A DNA stretch of 64,000 nt from JAQUOA01 sp037443785 (lineage in GTDB: Bacteria > Bacteroidota > Ignavibacteria > UBA10030 > UBA8401), in assembly GCA_037443785.1 (NCBI GenBank), contig JBBINR010000013.1:22646-86645 (forward strand), given 5' to 3'. Shown one piece after another: positions 1 through 7,780 of this stretch (its first letter is position 1; every line of letters starts with the position of its first letter). The notes beneath the pieces are model-generated. The model worked only from the letters and a program-made list of their open reading frames with translations, made no database searches and was not told the DNA's origin. The translations under genes and the position numbers were made by a program.

Positions 1-330
1 CGCAACGAGATCTTTATAATGATTAATTTTTTCAGCAAGCATAAAAAGCGACACTTCAGAGTAATCTACTTTTATCAGAGATTGCTGACCTTTGTCGTCA
101 ATAATTTCAACCTGTGCAAAATAGGTACTATCTGGCGCCCTATAGAACGCCGCACTGACAAAATTTTTAACTGACGGCAGAAGATGATAGTGTTCTTTTT
201 CGGTCTGATCAATTGTTTCTCCGACAGCGTTGCTAATAATGATCACTCGAGCACTATCTTGTGCTTTCAGAAAAACGACAGAGAGAATAATTACAAAGGA
301 GAGAATGGAAGTAAAACGAAACTTTTTCAT
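1..330 (-). CDS. Secreted or periplasmic protein of unknown function (partial, 3' end outside window)
   Basis: An open frame of 110 codons starts at ATG 330 and runs off the left edge without a stop. Residues 1-23 (MKKFRFTS... to LKAQ) are a clear signal peptide: two lysines, a long Ile/Val/Leu core and an A-Q end typical of Bacteroidota exported proteins. The rest contains alternating hydrophobic stretches (ARVIIISN, YFAQVEIID) and no catalytic motif that I recognise. The start is the only Met that precedes the hydrophobic core. Export is well supported; function is unknown, and the missing C-terminus could hold a sorting domain. Confidence 0.7.
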   Translation of the reverse strand, partial: MKKFRFTSILSFVIILSVVFLKAQDSARVIIISNAVGETIDQTEKEHYHLLPSVKNFVSAAFYRAPDSTYFAQVEIIDDKGQQSLIKVDYSEVSLFMLAEKINHYKDLVA

Positions 331-594
331 AACAACCTTTCTGGCGTGTGAACAGATCAGTGGTTTGTTGTTTCGTTTGAATAGATGTTCCCACCAACAT
401 CACTCTTATGTCTAGGTCTTTCTCGCCGGAACCAATTCAAACTTTTTTTGAGCGCGAGTAATGTAATGGTTTAAAGTTTGTATGGCAATCTAAATCATGA
501 CAAAAATCATTCCGTTGCTTCAAAATAATTTTGTATTTTGTGTGTGAAATAATCTTGATGTCTCCACATCTTTTGCACTCGTTTACAAGATATT

Positions 595-2478
595 ATGTCA
601 AAACAAATCAGTCCTGTTCTTATCGCGGCACAAGAGATTTCAATCCGATTTGGAGAACAGATCGTTTTGAACAATACATCAATTAACATTCACCAAACCG
701 ACCGGATCGGACTTATTGGAACGAATGGTTCAGGAAAATCGACATTGATAAAAGTTATTGCAGGAATCATCGAACCGGATTCCGGAACGATCTCTCGCAA
801 GCGAGAACTTGTCACAGGATATCTTTCACAGGATTTCACACTCGATCATTCAAAATCTGTTTACGAAAATATTATGGACGGTGCGCACGACGTTCTGGAT
901 ATTTTGCGTGAATACGAATCGCTTTCATATGATTCCGACCGTCGGCACGTTCTTGAAGAGCATATTCATCAGTTGGATGGCTGGAACCTTCAGAACAGAA
1001 TTGAAACGGCAATGCACTCGCTCAACGTTCCGGATAAAAATCGTGATATCTCGACTTTGTCCGGAGGAGAAAAAAGACGCGTTGCATTATGTAAGGCAAT
1101 CATCTCGCGGCCCGACCTTTTGATTCTTGATGAACCGACAAACCATCTCGACACGGAATCTATAGAATGGATGGAAGAATTTTTAGAAAAATATTCCGGT
1201 GCATGTTTGTTTGTAACGCACGACCGGTATTTTTTGGATTCGATTGCCAATCGAATCATCGAACTTTCCGGCGGAATCTGTTATCCCCATAACGGTAATT
1301 ACACCGATTTTTTAATTGACAAAGCCGAACGACAAGCACAATTGGAAAGCGAAGAACGGAAACGAAATAATTTTCTTCGTCGTGAACTGGAGTGGGTTCG
1401 CCGCGGAGCGCGTGCCCGAACGACTAAATCAAAAAGCCGGTTAAAAAATTACTTCGAAATTGCAGACAAAGAAGGTTTCCATTCTGAAGCAAACGTGGAG
1501 TTGGTCATTCCCCCGCCTTCTCCCCTTGGGTCAAAAATTCTGAATTTAAAACATGTCGGAATGGAGCTTGGCGGAAGTGAATTATTTTCTGATATCGATC
1601 TGTTGTTTGATAAGAAAAGAAAATTGGGGATCATCGGCCGCAATGGCGTTGGAAAAACAACGCTTCTTAAAATTATTCTTGAAGAATTGAAGCCGACGGA
1701 AGGGTTCGTTGAACGCGGAGATCGCACCGAGATAAATTACATTGACCAATCGCGCATTGCCCTGAATGACGAAAATACCGTCATAAAAGAAATCGGCGAA
1801 GGGAATGATTGGATCATGTTCGGCGAGGAGCGTTTAACAATCTGGAAATATCTCCGCAAATTTTTATTTACCGATGACCGTATCAATACAAAAGTGGAAA
1901 AACTTTCGGGCGGCGAACGAAGCCGTTTACTTCTTGCAAAGATTTTAAAGAACGGAGGAAATTTTCTCATTCTCGATGAACCAACAAACGATCTCGATCT
2001 TCCTACTCTTCGCGTATTAGAGGAAGCGCTGGTGGAATTTGACGGATGTGTCATTGCCGTAAGCCATGACCGATATTTTCTTAATCGAGTATGCAACGGC
2101 CTTCTTGCATTCGAAGGAGCCGGAAAAGTTCATTTTAGCGAAGGAAACTACGATTACTACCTCGAAAAGCGAAACGCTCGTCAAGCAGAACAAATCGAGA
2201 TTTCCAACGACGAGAAGAAAAAGAATAATCGGAATAGGTCTGAGGTAAAGAAAATGAAATGGAAAGAAGCAAAGGAACTTGAGACAATTGAAACCGATAT
2301 CATGCACGCTGAAGAAAATGTCCATCGCATCGAATCTCTTTTTGCTGCAAATGATTTTTATGAAAAATACGGCGAAAAGACCGCTGAATTGACCGACGAG
2401 CTCAATACAGCAAGAGAAAAAGTTGAGCACTTGTACTCGCGGTGGCACGCATTGGAAGAGTTAAAGAAAGAATTATAA
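595..2478 (+). CDS. ABC-F family ATPase (Uup-like)
   Basis: A 627-residue soluble protein with two ABC ATPase domains and no membrane segments, as in ABC-F translation factors. The first domain has Walker A GTNGSGKST (residues 42-50), signature LSGGEKRR and Walker B LLILDEPTNHLD. The second has GRNGVGKTT, LSGGERSR and FLILDEPTNDLD. The interdomain linker is rich in Arg and Lys (RRGARARTTKSKSR), as in factors that bind the ribosomal E-site. The last ~90 residues are a charged coiled coil like the C-terminal domain of Uup. Members act on ribosomes or, for Uup, in preventing transposon excision; the exact subfamily is inferred from the C-terminal coil. No Shine-Dalgarno is visible, which is common in this group. 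Confidence 0.93.
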   Translation: MSKQISPVLIAAQEISIRFGEQIVLNNTSINIHQTDRIGLIGTNGSGKSTLIKVIAGIIEPDSGTISRKRELVTGYLSQDFTLDHSKSVYENIMDGAHDVLDILREYESLSYDSDRRHVLEEHIHQLDGWNLQNRIETAMHSLNVPDKNRDISTLSGGEKRRVALCKAIISRPDLLILDEPTNHLDTESIEWMEEFLEKYSGACLFVTHDRYFLDSIANRIIELSGGICYPHNGNYTDFLIDKAERQAQLESEERKRNNFLRRELEWVRRGARARTTKSKSRLKNYFEIADKEGFHSEANVELVIPPPSPLGSKILNLKHVGMELGGSELFSDIDLLFDKKRKLGIIGRNGVGKTTLLKIILEELKPTEGFVERGDRTEINYIDQSRIALNDENTVIKEIGEGNDWIMFGEERLTIWKYLRKFLFTDDRINTKVEKLSGGERSRLLLAKILKNGGNFLILDEPTNDLDLPTLRVLEEALVEFDGCVIAVSHDRYFLNRVCNGLLAFEGAGKVHFSEGNYDYYLEKRNARQAEQIEISNDEKKKNNRNRSEVKKMKWKEAKELETIETDIMHAEENVHRIESLFAANDFYEKYGEKTAELTDELNTAREKVEHLYSRWHALEELKKEL

Positions 2479-2490
2479 TTGAATATAAAA

Positions 2491-2560
2491 AACGCCGCTG
2501 TACCTCCCCAGGTCAGCGGCGTTCGGTTTTTTGCTCCAATGCCTTCGAGAACTGAAGCAA
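2491..2560 (-). ncRNA. Two-hairpin structured element, copy 1 (also acts as terminator)
   Basis: Read on the minus strand, it starts 3 nt after the stop codon of the propeller gene ending at 2564. Hairpin A (2531-2560) has a 10-bp stem containing two G.U wobbles and loop TCTCGAAGGC. It is followed by 7 nt and hairpin B (2491-2523), with a 10-bp stem GCCGCTG type, a bulged base, ACCT/AGGT and a GGGG tetraloop. A T-rich run follows, so B is a good rho-independent terminator. On the plus strand it also ends the ABC-F gene (T6 at 2527-2532). The two wobbles become A.C mismatches on the plus strand, which favours a minus-strand RNA. A second copy lies at 10928-10995. Confidence 0.6.
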
Positions 2561-2563
2561 ATA

Positions 2564-4693
2564 TTATTTAAGCAGCATCATACATCGTGTTTCAATATTG
2601 TTTCCTGAACGCAATTGATACAAATACATTCCGCTCGAAAGTCCTTTTCCATCAAACGAAGCTTTGTATGATCCTGAATTCATCTGTTCATTAACAAGCG
2701 TTGCGACTTCTCTCCCAAGAATATCGAACACTTTCAATGAAACAAATCCGTTACGTGAGACTGCGAAATTTATATTCGTCGTCGGATTAAACGGATTCGG
2801 ATAGTTTTGCGACAGTTCAAATTTTTCAGGGAGCATATTGGGACTATTCTCTTTAACCTCCGTCGGTCGCGTCGTTTTAAAAATTCCGTTGAGCGTTCCG
2901 GCATAGATTGAAGAAGAAGACATTGTTAAAACTTTTACGTGCTTATCACTCATTCCCGTGCTTACATCAATCCAGTTTGTTCCACCGCTGGTTGTTTTGA
3001 AAACCCCTTTTGAAGATGATGATGCATAAACAGTTCCCGGCATTGGAATAGCGTACGACGTAATATCCCAATCGCTTAATCCATCGTTCACTGCAGTCCA
3101 CGTATTGGCGCTATCGGTCGATTTATAAATTCCCTTCACTAAAGAGGTCTTCATCGTCGCATACATAACGCCGGGACTTTCAATGGCAACGCGAATTGGA
3201 AAACCAAGTTCAACACCAATTGAAATGAACGAGCGGTTTGCCCACGTTACTCCGCCGTCAACACTTTTATTTATCAATGGGGTTCGCGAATACAGCACAC
3301 CAGGACTTTCCATGAGTAAATCGTAAACGGTTGTTGTCGTATTTAGCAATCGGCTCCACGTTGCTCCGCCATCAGTTGTTTTAGAAATTCCTCCATAGGT
3401 CATTCCTGCAAGAACAGTGCCCGGTGAAAGTATCAGCAATGTATTCACTTCCATTGTCATCGAAGTGACACTCACATCGCTCCATGTCGAACCATCGTCA
3501 GTCGTTTTGTATACGGTGCCGTTTGTCCCACCAACGTACAATGTTCCGGGACTTTCGATTGCGATTGCATTGATAGATTTATTTGAAAAATTTTTGCTCA
3601 ATTCAGTCCACGTTGTTCCATTGTCGTTTGTTTTAAAAACACCATTCTCCCGACTAACGACATACAGTGTTGATTTAGATTCATTCCATGCCATATTGGT
3701 GATCACGTGCTTGTTAGGACTTACGGGTTGCCATAATGTTCCACCGTTAGTTGTTTTAAAAACTCCCCCAGTGGAGTATTCATTCAATCCTATATAAACA
3801 ATTCCAACATCATCTAATGCAATAGAATTAACTGTTCCTGCAGTTAAACCTGCAATAATCCAACTCCAATTTGCACCGCCGTCCGTTGTCTTGTAAACGC
3901 CATTACCATATGTTCCGGCATATACAATCCCCGAAGCCTCAAATGCAAGACCTGAGATAATAGGTATTTTTGAAAATCCATTATTGATTGCAAACCAGTT
4001 TGCACCTCCGTCGGTAGTCTTAAACATTCCTTTGGCTGTACCGGCATACATGATAGAGGACGATTCCATCACTATTGATGTCGCCATTGTATCTGTCAGA
4101 CCGTTGTTCATTTGCAGCCATGTTGCTCCGCCGTCAGTGGATTTAAAAACTCCATACGCGCTGTTCGCAACGAACAACGTATTCGGTGCAACATATAAAA
4201 GAGCATTATTTCCCTGATAATTGAATGACAGCGCATTCCAATTGACACCACCATTAGTGGATTTATAAATACTGCCAAACGATCCGGCATACATTGTCGT
4301 TGCATTTTCAATTGCGATCGACCGGCCGCCAACAGAACTTGCTGAGTGTTTGTTCCATGTAACACCCTTGTTTGTACTTTTGTACAAATACCCACCCATT
4401 GCATATGTTGCGCCGTCAGGTCCCGCCGCAAAGCAATCAAGGGCAAATGTTTTTGTGCTATCCATAATCACTGGATTCCATGAAGCTCCTCCATCCGTAC
4501 TTCTGAATGCGCCCTTTTCTGTTACACCATCAGAATTCACATCGGCATAAATAGTATGCGGCGCAGTAGATTTATCAATAAATAATGAACGAATACTGCC
4601 GCCTCCGCCTGGTCCGCCAATGGAAGTCCATTGGGCAAATGAAACTGCGGTGATTGTGATAAACAGAAATGCTGTACCAATTATTTTGTTCAT
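2564..4693 (-). CDS. T9SS-exported beta-propeller protein (Ycf48/BNR-like repeats)
   Basis: A 709-residue secreted protein. A signal peptide (MNKIIGTAFLFITITAVSFAQ) is followed by about fourteen repeats of roughly 40 residues, each carrying a version of V(F/Y)KTTDGGATW. This is the hallmark of BNR/Asp-box and Ycf48-like seven-bladed propellers. The last ~85 residues are a type A T9SS sorting domain (LSQNYPNPFNPTTNINF, then GREVATLVNE and a short final LLK), so the protein should cross the outer membrane and be surface-attached or released. A Shine-Dalgarno-like GGGGA precedes ATG 4693. It has a close paralogue upstream at 4848-6941 and shares with it a 25-bp palindromic site and promoter at 4738-4790. 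Substrate or ligand is unknown. Confidence 0.88.
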   Translation of the reverse strand: MNKIIGTAFLFITITAVSFAQWTSIGGPGGGGSIRSLFIDKSTAPHTIYADVNSDGVTEKGAFRSTDGGASWNPVIMDSTKTFALDCFAAGPDGATYAMGGYLYKSTNKGVTWNKHSASSVGGRSIAIENATTMYAGSFGSIYKSTNGGVNWNALSFNYQGNNALLYVAPNTLFVANSAYGVFKSTDGGATWLQMNNGLTDTMATSIVMESSSIMYAGTAKGMFKTTDGGANWFAINNGFSKIPIISGLAFEASGIVYAGTYGNGVYKTTDGGANWSWIIAGLTAGTVNSIALDDVGIVYIGLNEYSTGGVFKTTNGGTLWQPVSPNKHVITNMAWNESKSTLYVVSRENGVFKTNDNGTTWTELSKNFSNKSINAIAIESPGTLYVGGTNGTVYKTTDDGSTWSDVSVTSMTMEVNTLLILSPGTVLAGMTYGGISKTTDGGATWSRLLNTTTTVYDLLMESPGVLYSRTPLINKSVDGGVTWANRSFISIGVELGFPIRVAIESPGVMYATMKTSLVKGIYKSTDSANTWTAVNDGLSDWDITSYAIPMPGTVYASSSSKGVFKTTSGGTNWIDVSTGMSDKHVKVLTMSSSSIYAGTLNGIFKTTRPTEVKENSPNMLPEKFELSQNYPNPFNPTTNINFAVSRNGFVSLKVFDILGREVATLVNEQMNSGSYKASFDGKGLSSGMYLYQLRSGNNIETRCMMLLK

Positions 4694-4737
4694 TGGTTTC
4701 CCCTTTTGTATGATAAATAAATCGATGGATGCTTAGT

Positions 4738-4790
4738 TCAAGTTATTAACAGGGATAAGTACACTCAATAACGCATATGCGTCATTTTAA
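4738..4790 (-). promoter_or_regulatory. Palindromic operator (copy 1) plus promoter of the 2564-4693 gene
   Basis: On the minus strand, 4790-4766 reads TTAAAATGACGCA then TATGCGTTATTG. The core TGACGCA-N2/TGCGTTA is palindromic, and its last TTG is a -33 box. Exactly 20 nt later is TAACTTGA (4745-4738), a fair match to the Bacteroidota -7 box TAnnTTTG. The predicted start lies about 40 nt before ATG 4693. Three sister sites are at 7014-7038, 7756-7780 and 11042-11066. Confidence 0.7.
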
Positions 4791-4796
4791 AATAAG

Positions 4797-4831
4797 AACA
4801 CCTCACAAGGCTGTCCCATATGTGAGGTGTT
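4797..4831 (-). terminator. Rho-independent terminator of the 4848-6941 gene
   Basis: A perfect 10-bp stem AACACCTCAC/GTGAGGTGTT with a 15-nt loop, located 17 nt past the stop codon at 4848. It is followed on the minus strand by CTTATTTT. It separates the two paralogous propeller genes into independent transcripts. Confidence 0.75.
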
Positions 4832-4847
4832 AGCAAAGCCCAAAAAA

Positions 4848-6941
4848 TTATTTCACCAATATCATCCGTTTTGTTTCCACAAAATTTTCAGCTCGAAGTT
4901 GATAGAAATATATTCCGCTCGAAAGCCCTATTCCATCAAACGAAACATTGTAGGATCCGGAATTGATATGTTCATTAACAAGTGTCGCCACTTCTCTTCC
5001 AAGAATATCATACACTTTGAGTGTCACGAATCCATTATGTAACACAGCAAAATTAATATTTGTTGCCGGGTTAAACGGATTAGGATAGTTTTGAGAAAGA
5101 GAAAATTCCTGCGGAATTATTGAAGGTGAATAATTTTTCACTTCCGTTAATCCACCGCCATTATTTGTTCTTGCAATAAGCCCTGAAGCACCGACGATGT
5201 ACCCTATCGAAGATGATGCAAAATAGAGAGCATTCACATCACCAGGCACCGTTGCTTTTGTCCAGCTTGTTCCTCCATCCGTTGTGCGATACAGCGTTTT
5301 ATTATTTGTGCATGCAAAACCAATATTCAAATTGACAAAATTAACATCGCGCAATTGTTCAAACCCAATTGATTTTTGCACCCACGTATTCCCACCATCA
5401 GTTGTTTTGTATGCAACCGGACTGCTTAACGTAACCCAGCCGTTATTTGCATCGATCATGAAAAGTGATGAACTGCTTGTTGCAAAAGGAGCTATTTTAT
5501 TCACCCATGTTTTTCCGCCATCGGTAGTTTTATAAATTCCTCCTTTGTCGTCTGTTACAATTCCGTTGGAAGCATCCATCATCCAAATTTTTGTGATAGG
5601 TCTGGCTGTGCCTACCAAATTTTTCGCCCACGTTGTTCCTCCATCAGTCGTTGCTAAAACATATCCACTGTCAGCGGCAATCCAGATTTTGGTAGCATTA
5701 ACAATTGAAACCGCATAGTTTGTTTTATTTAATCCGGTTGTCATGATATCCCAGCTTAAACCTCCATTCGTTGTCTTCCATGCTGAATTAAAACCACTTC
5801 CTACTGTCCAACCGTTTTGGCTGTCAATAAATCTAAAATCATACGCCGAAAAACCGACAAACGATGTTAACTTCTTCCACACATTTCCGCCGTTGGTTGT
5901 TTTTAAAAATTCATTATTCGTGACGATCCAGCCGGTATCTGCATTAAAGAACTGCACGTCCAAACAAGAACCGGTGGTAACCGTTCTGTCTTTATTTGTC
6001 CATGTCGTTCCGCCATCGGTTGTTGTTGCAATGGTATTATATCCCAAACCCCATCCAAGAGTTGTGGAAAGAAAATATCCTGTTGATAAAGAGCCAGTCA
6101 AAGGTTTTCCAATCGGTGTCCACGTTGTTCCGCCATTCGTTGTTTTGAAATTACTGCCGCCAAATAACCAGCCATTATTTGCATCAAGAAATTTAAACGT
6201 TCCATTGGAAGAGCCGGTAAGAGATTTTGGAGCCCACGTTGCGCCACCATCGGTTGTTGAATATAATCCCAACTCCGATGTTAAGAATCCATTCAACGAA
6301 TCTTTAAAGAATAGATTTGATCCTTGAGTTCCTGCACCGGTTATCGTCATTGTCCAAGAAGTACCGCCATCCGTTGTTTTCCATATTTTACCACCGCTTC
6401 GTTGACCGATCCAAATTTTTTTGGAATTAAGCGCAAACATTGATCCTATATACTGATCAGTTGTAAGAAAGCTAGTTGTATCCCACGTTGTACCGCCGTT
6501 TATTGTTTTCAGAAAAATATATTTTTTTGTTACAGCATCCGCTGCAGCAATAAATCCTGTGTCAGTCCCGAAAAATTTTACTGAATAATTATAGATGTAT
6601 GGTCCTGTAATTCCTGTGTTAATTTTTGTCCAGGAATCTCCACCGTCGGTCGTTTTAAGCACATCATCGCCAACAACCCACCCGGTGGTGGAGTTTACAA
6701 ATTGAGCAGAAAACATCATACCATCACGCGTTGCCTTTACTGTATCTTTGTTTATCCACGTCGCACCGCCATCCGTTGTTTTCAGGATAGTTCCAGCTGA
6801 GCCAAATACGATTGCAGAATTTTGGTCAAATGCATGAACAACTGAAAGATTTGCACTTGTTGGATACGGATTCTGTGTTTGCCAGCTTGATTGAGCAAAC
6901 AAAAAAGAAAACATAAAGCCGAGAATAATCAACTTTTTCAT
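4848..6941 (-). CDS. T9SS-exported beta-propeller protein (Ycf48/BNR-like repeats), paralogue
   Basis: A 697-residue secreted protein built like its neighbour at 2564-4693. A short signal peptide (MKKLIILGFMFSFLFAQ) is followed by repeated KTTDGGTTW-type blades spaced about 45 residues apart. Many blades contain NGW(V/L) or GW.VG, as in Ycf48-like photosystem assembly/stability domains. A type A T9SS sorting tail (LSQNYPNPFNPATNINF, GREVATLVNE, terminal ILVK) closes the protein. AGGGGA precedes ATG 6941. The paralogues share the tail almost residue for residue but differ in the blades, so they arose from an old duplication. It has its own palindromic operator and promoter at 6986-7038 and its own terminator, so the two genes appear co-regulated but separately transcribed. 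Confidence 0.88.
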   Translation of the reverse strand: MKKLIILGFMFSFLFAQSSWQTQNPYPTSANLSVVHAFDQNSAIVFGSAGTILKTTDGGATWINKDTVKATRDGMMFSAQFVNSTTGWVVGDDVLKTTDGGDSWTKINTGITGPYIYNYSVKFFGTDTGFIAAADAVTKKYIFLKTINGGTTWDTTSFLTTDQYIGSMFALNSKKIWIGQRSGGKIWKTTDGGTSWTMTITGAGTQGSNLFFKDSLNGFLTSELGLYSTTDGGATWAPKSLTGSSNGTFKFLDANNGWLFGGSNFKTTNGGTTWTPIGKPLTGSLSTGYFLSTTLGWGLGYNTIATTTDGGTTWTNKDRTVTTGSCLDVQFFNADTGWIVTNNEFLKTTNGGNVWKKLTSFVGFSAYDFRFIDSQNGWTVGSGFNSAWKTTNGGLSWDIMTTGLNKTNYAVSIVNATKIWIAADSGYVLATTDGGTTWAKNLVGTARPITKIWMMDASNGIVTDDKGGIYKTTDGGKTWVNKIAPFATSSSSLFMIDANNGWVTLSSPVAYKTTDGGNTWVQKSIGFEQLRDVNFVNLNIGFACTNNKTLYRTTDGGTSWTKATVPGDVNALYFASSSIGYIVGASGLIARTNNGGGLTEVKNYSPSIIPQEFSLSQNYPNPFNPATNINFAVLHNGFVTLKVYDILGREVATLVNEHINSGSYNVSFDGIGLSSGIYFYQLRAENFVETKRMILVK

Positions 6942-6985
6942 AAGTCCCCTTTAAGAAGTAATAATGATTTTTTTTAGAGCTGCAT

Positions 6986-7038
6986 GAAAAATAGAACGAC
7001 AGGGCAACACTCTCAATAACACATCTGCGTCATTTTAA
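6986..7038 (-). promoter_or_regulatory. Palindromic operator (copy 2) plus promoter of the 4848-6941 gene
   Basis: Minus strand 7038-7014 reads TTAAAATGACGCA then GATGTGTTATTG, one or two bases different from copy 1. The terminal TTG is followed after 20 nt by TATTTTTC (6993-6986), a good -7 box. The sequence just after the TTG (AG.GT...CCTGT) is also shared with copy 1. The leader to ATG 6941 is about 40 nt. Confidence 0.72.
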
Positions 7039-7064
7039 GGGAAGAAAATTGAACGTGGAAAAAA

Positions 7065-7715
7065 TTATTTCAGAAGACCTTGCTTGATCGCTTTTGCGAC
7101 TGCTTCGCTGCGGGAATGGACGTGGAGCTTTTCATAAATGTTGCGGATATGATTACGAACTGTTTCCGGTGAGATGAAAATTTTCTCTGCAATCTGCTTA
7201 TAGTTTAATCCTTGCACAAGAAGTCCCAAAACTTCCTGCTCACGCAGCGAAAGAATTTCCGATTCGGAATCTTTTTGTTCTGCGCGAGTTTTAAATGCTT
7301 CCAACACACGGCGCGCTACAAACGGCGTCATGGAGGTACCGCCATTGAGCGTTTCTTCGACCGCTTCTAAGATTTTCTGCCCCGAAGTTTGCTTTAACAG
7401 ATATCCATCAGCCCCGGCAAAAATTGCCTGCATAATCTTTTCATCGTCGGTAAAATTCGTCAACATGATGATTCGAGGTGGAGTTGACCGTTTCTTCAAT
7501 TCACGTACGCCGTCAATTCCTGAACCGTCGGGCAGTCCTATATCCATCAATACAACATCCGTCGATGTCATATTCTTCAGAACATCAGAGACCGTCTCAT
7601 ATACTCCGGCAAGTTCAAACCCTTTGGCAGATTGAACGACCTCGCTGACAATCTCACGGTAAGACGGATGATCTTCAACGATGACTACACGAATATTTTT
7701 TCTTTTCGGTGGCAT
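7065..7715 (-). CDS. NarL/LuxR-type response regulator
   Basis: 216 residues. The N-terminal receiver domain has the acidic pair at E14-D15, phosphoacceptor D58 in LMDIGLPDG, Thr in IIMLTNF and Lys in GYLLKQ. The C-terminal LuxR-type helix-turn-helix spans about 150-212 (LSLREQEVLGLLVQGLNYKQ, IAEKIFISPETVRNHI). It lies just downstream of the sensor kinase at 7755-10862, so they form a two-component pair. Its promoter is embedded in the last codons of the kinase gene and carries the same palindrome found before both propeller genes and before the kinase. LuxR-type dimers bind such inverted repeats, so this protein is the likely binder (inference). The predicted leader is under 10 nt. Confidence 0.93.
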   Translation of the reverse strand: MPPKRKNIRVVIVEDHPSYREIVSEVVQSAKGFELAGVYETVSDVLKNMTSTDVVLMDIGLPDGSGIDGVRELKKRSTPPRIIMLTNFTDDEKIMQAIFAGADGYLLKQTSGQKILEAVEETLNGGTSMTPFVARRVLEAFKTRAEQKDSESEILSLREQEVLGLLVQGLNYKQIAEKIFISPETVRNHIRNIYEKLHVHSRSEAVAKAIKQGLLK

Positions 7716-7728
7716 AGAGTGTCTATAG

Positions 7729-7780
7729 CAATCTTAGAGTAATTGGTTTTAGAATCAATGACGCAATTGCGCCATTTTAA
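7729..7780 (-). promoter_or_regulatory. Palindromic operator (copy 3) plus promoter of the response regulator, inside the kinase 3' end
   Basis: Minus strand 7780-7756 reads TTAAAATGGCGCA then ATTGCGTCATTG. It is followed after 19 nt by TAAGATTG (7736-7729), seven of eight matches to TAnnTTTG. The site overlaps the final codons of the kinase gene, which read Met-Ala-Gln-Leu-Arg-His-stop. It allows separate autoregulated expression of the regulator. Confidence 0.72.

Noticed and set aside
758..1123. Long open frame on the plus strand inside the ABC-F gene
   Set aside because: It is a shadow of the ABC-F reading frame, with no domain pattern or ribosome site. Similar long frames inside many other genes here were also dropped.
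5743..6327. 194-codon plus-strand frame inside the propeller gene
   Set aside because: It arises from the repeated KTTDGG codons read on the other strand; proline/valine repeats mirror the blades.
2564..6941. Tandem DNA repeats or CRISPR-like periodicity in the propeller genes
   Set aside because: The periodicity of about 120-140 nt comes from the protein blades (TTDGG motifs) and varies in sequence; no spacers or identical repeats.
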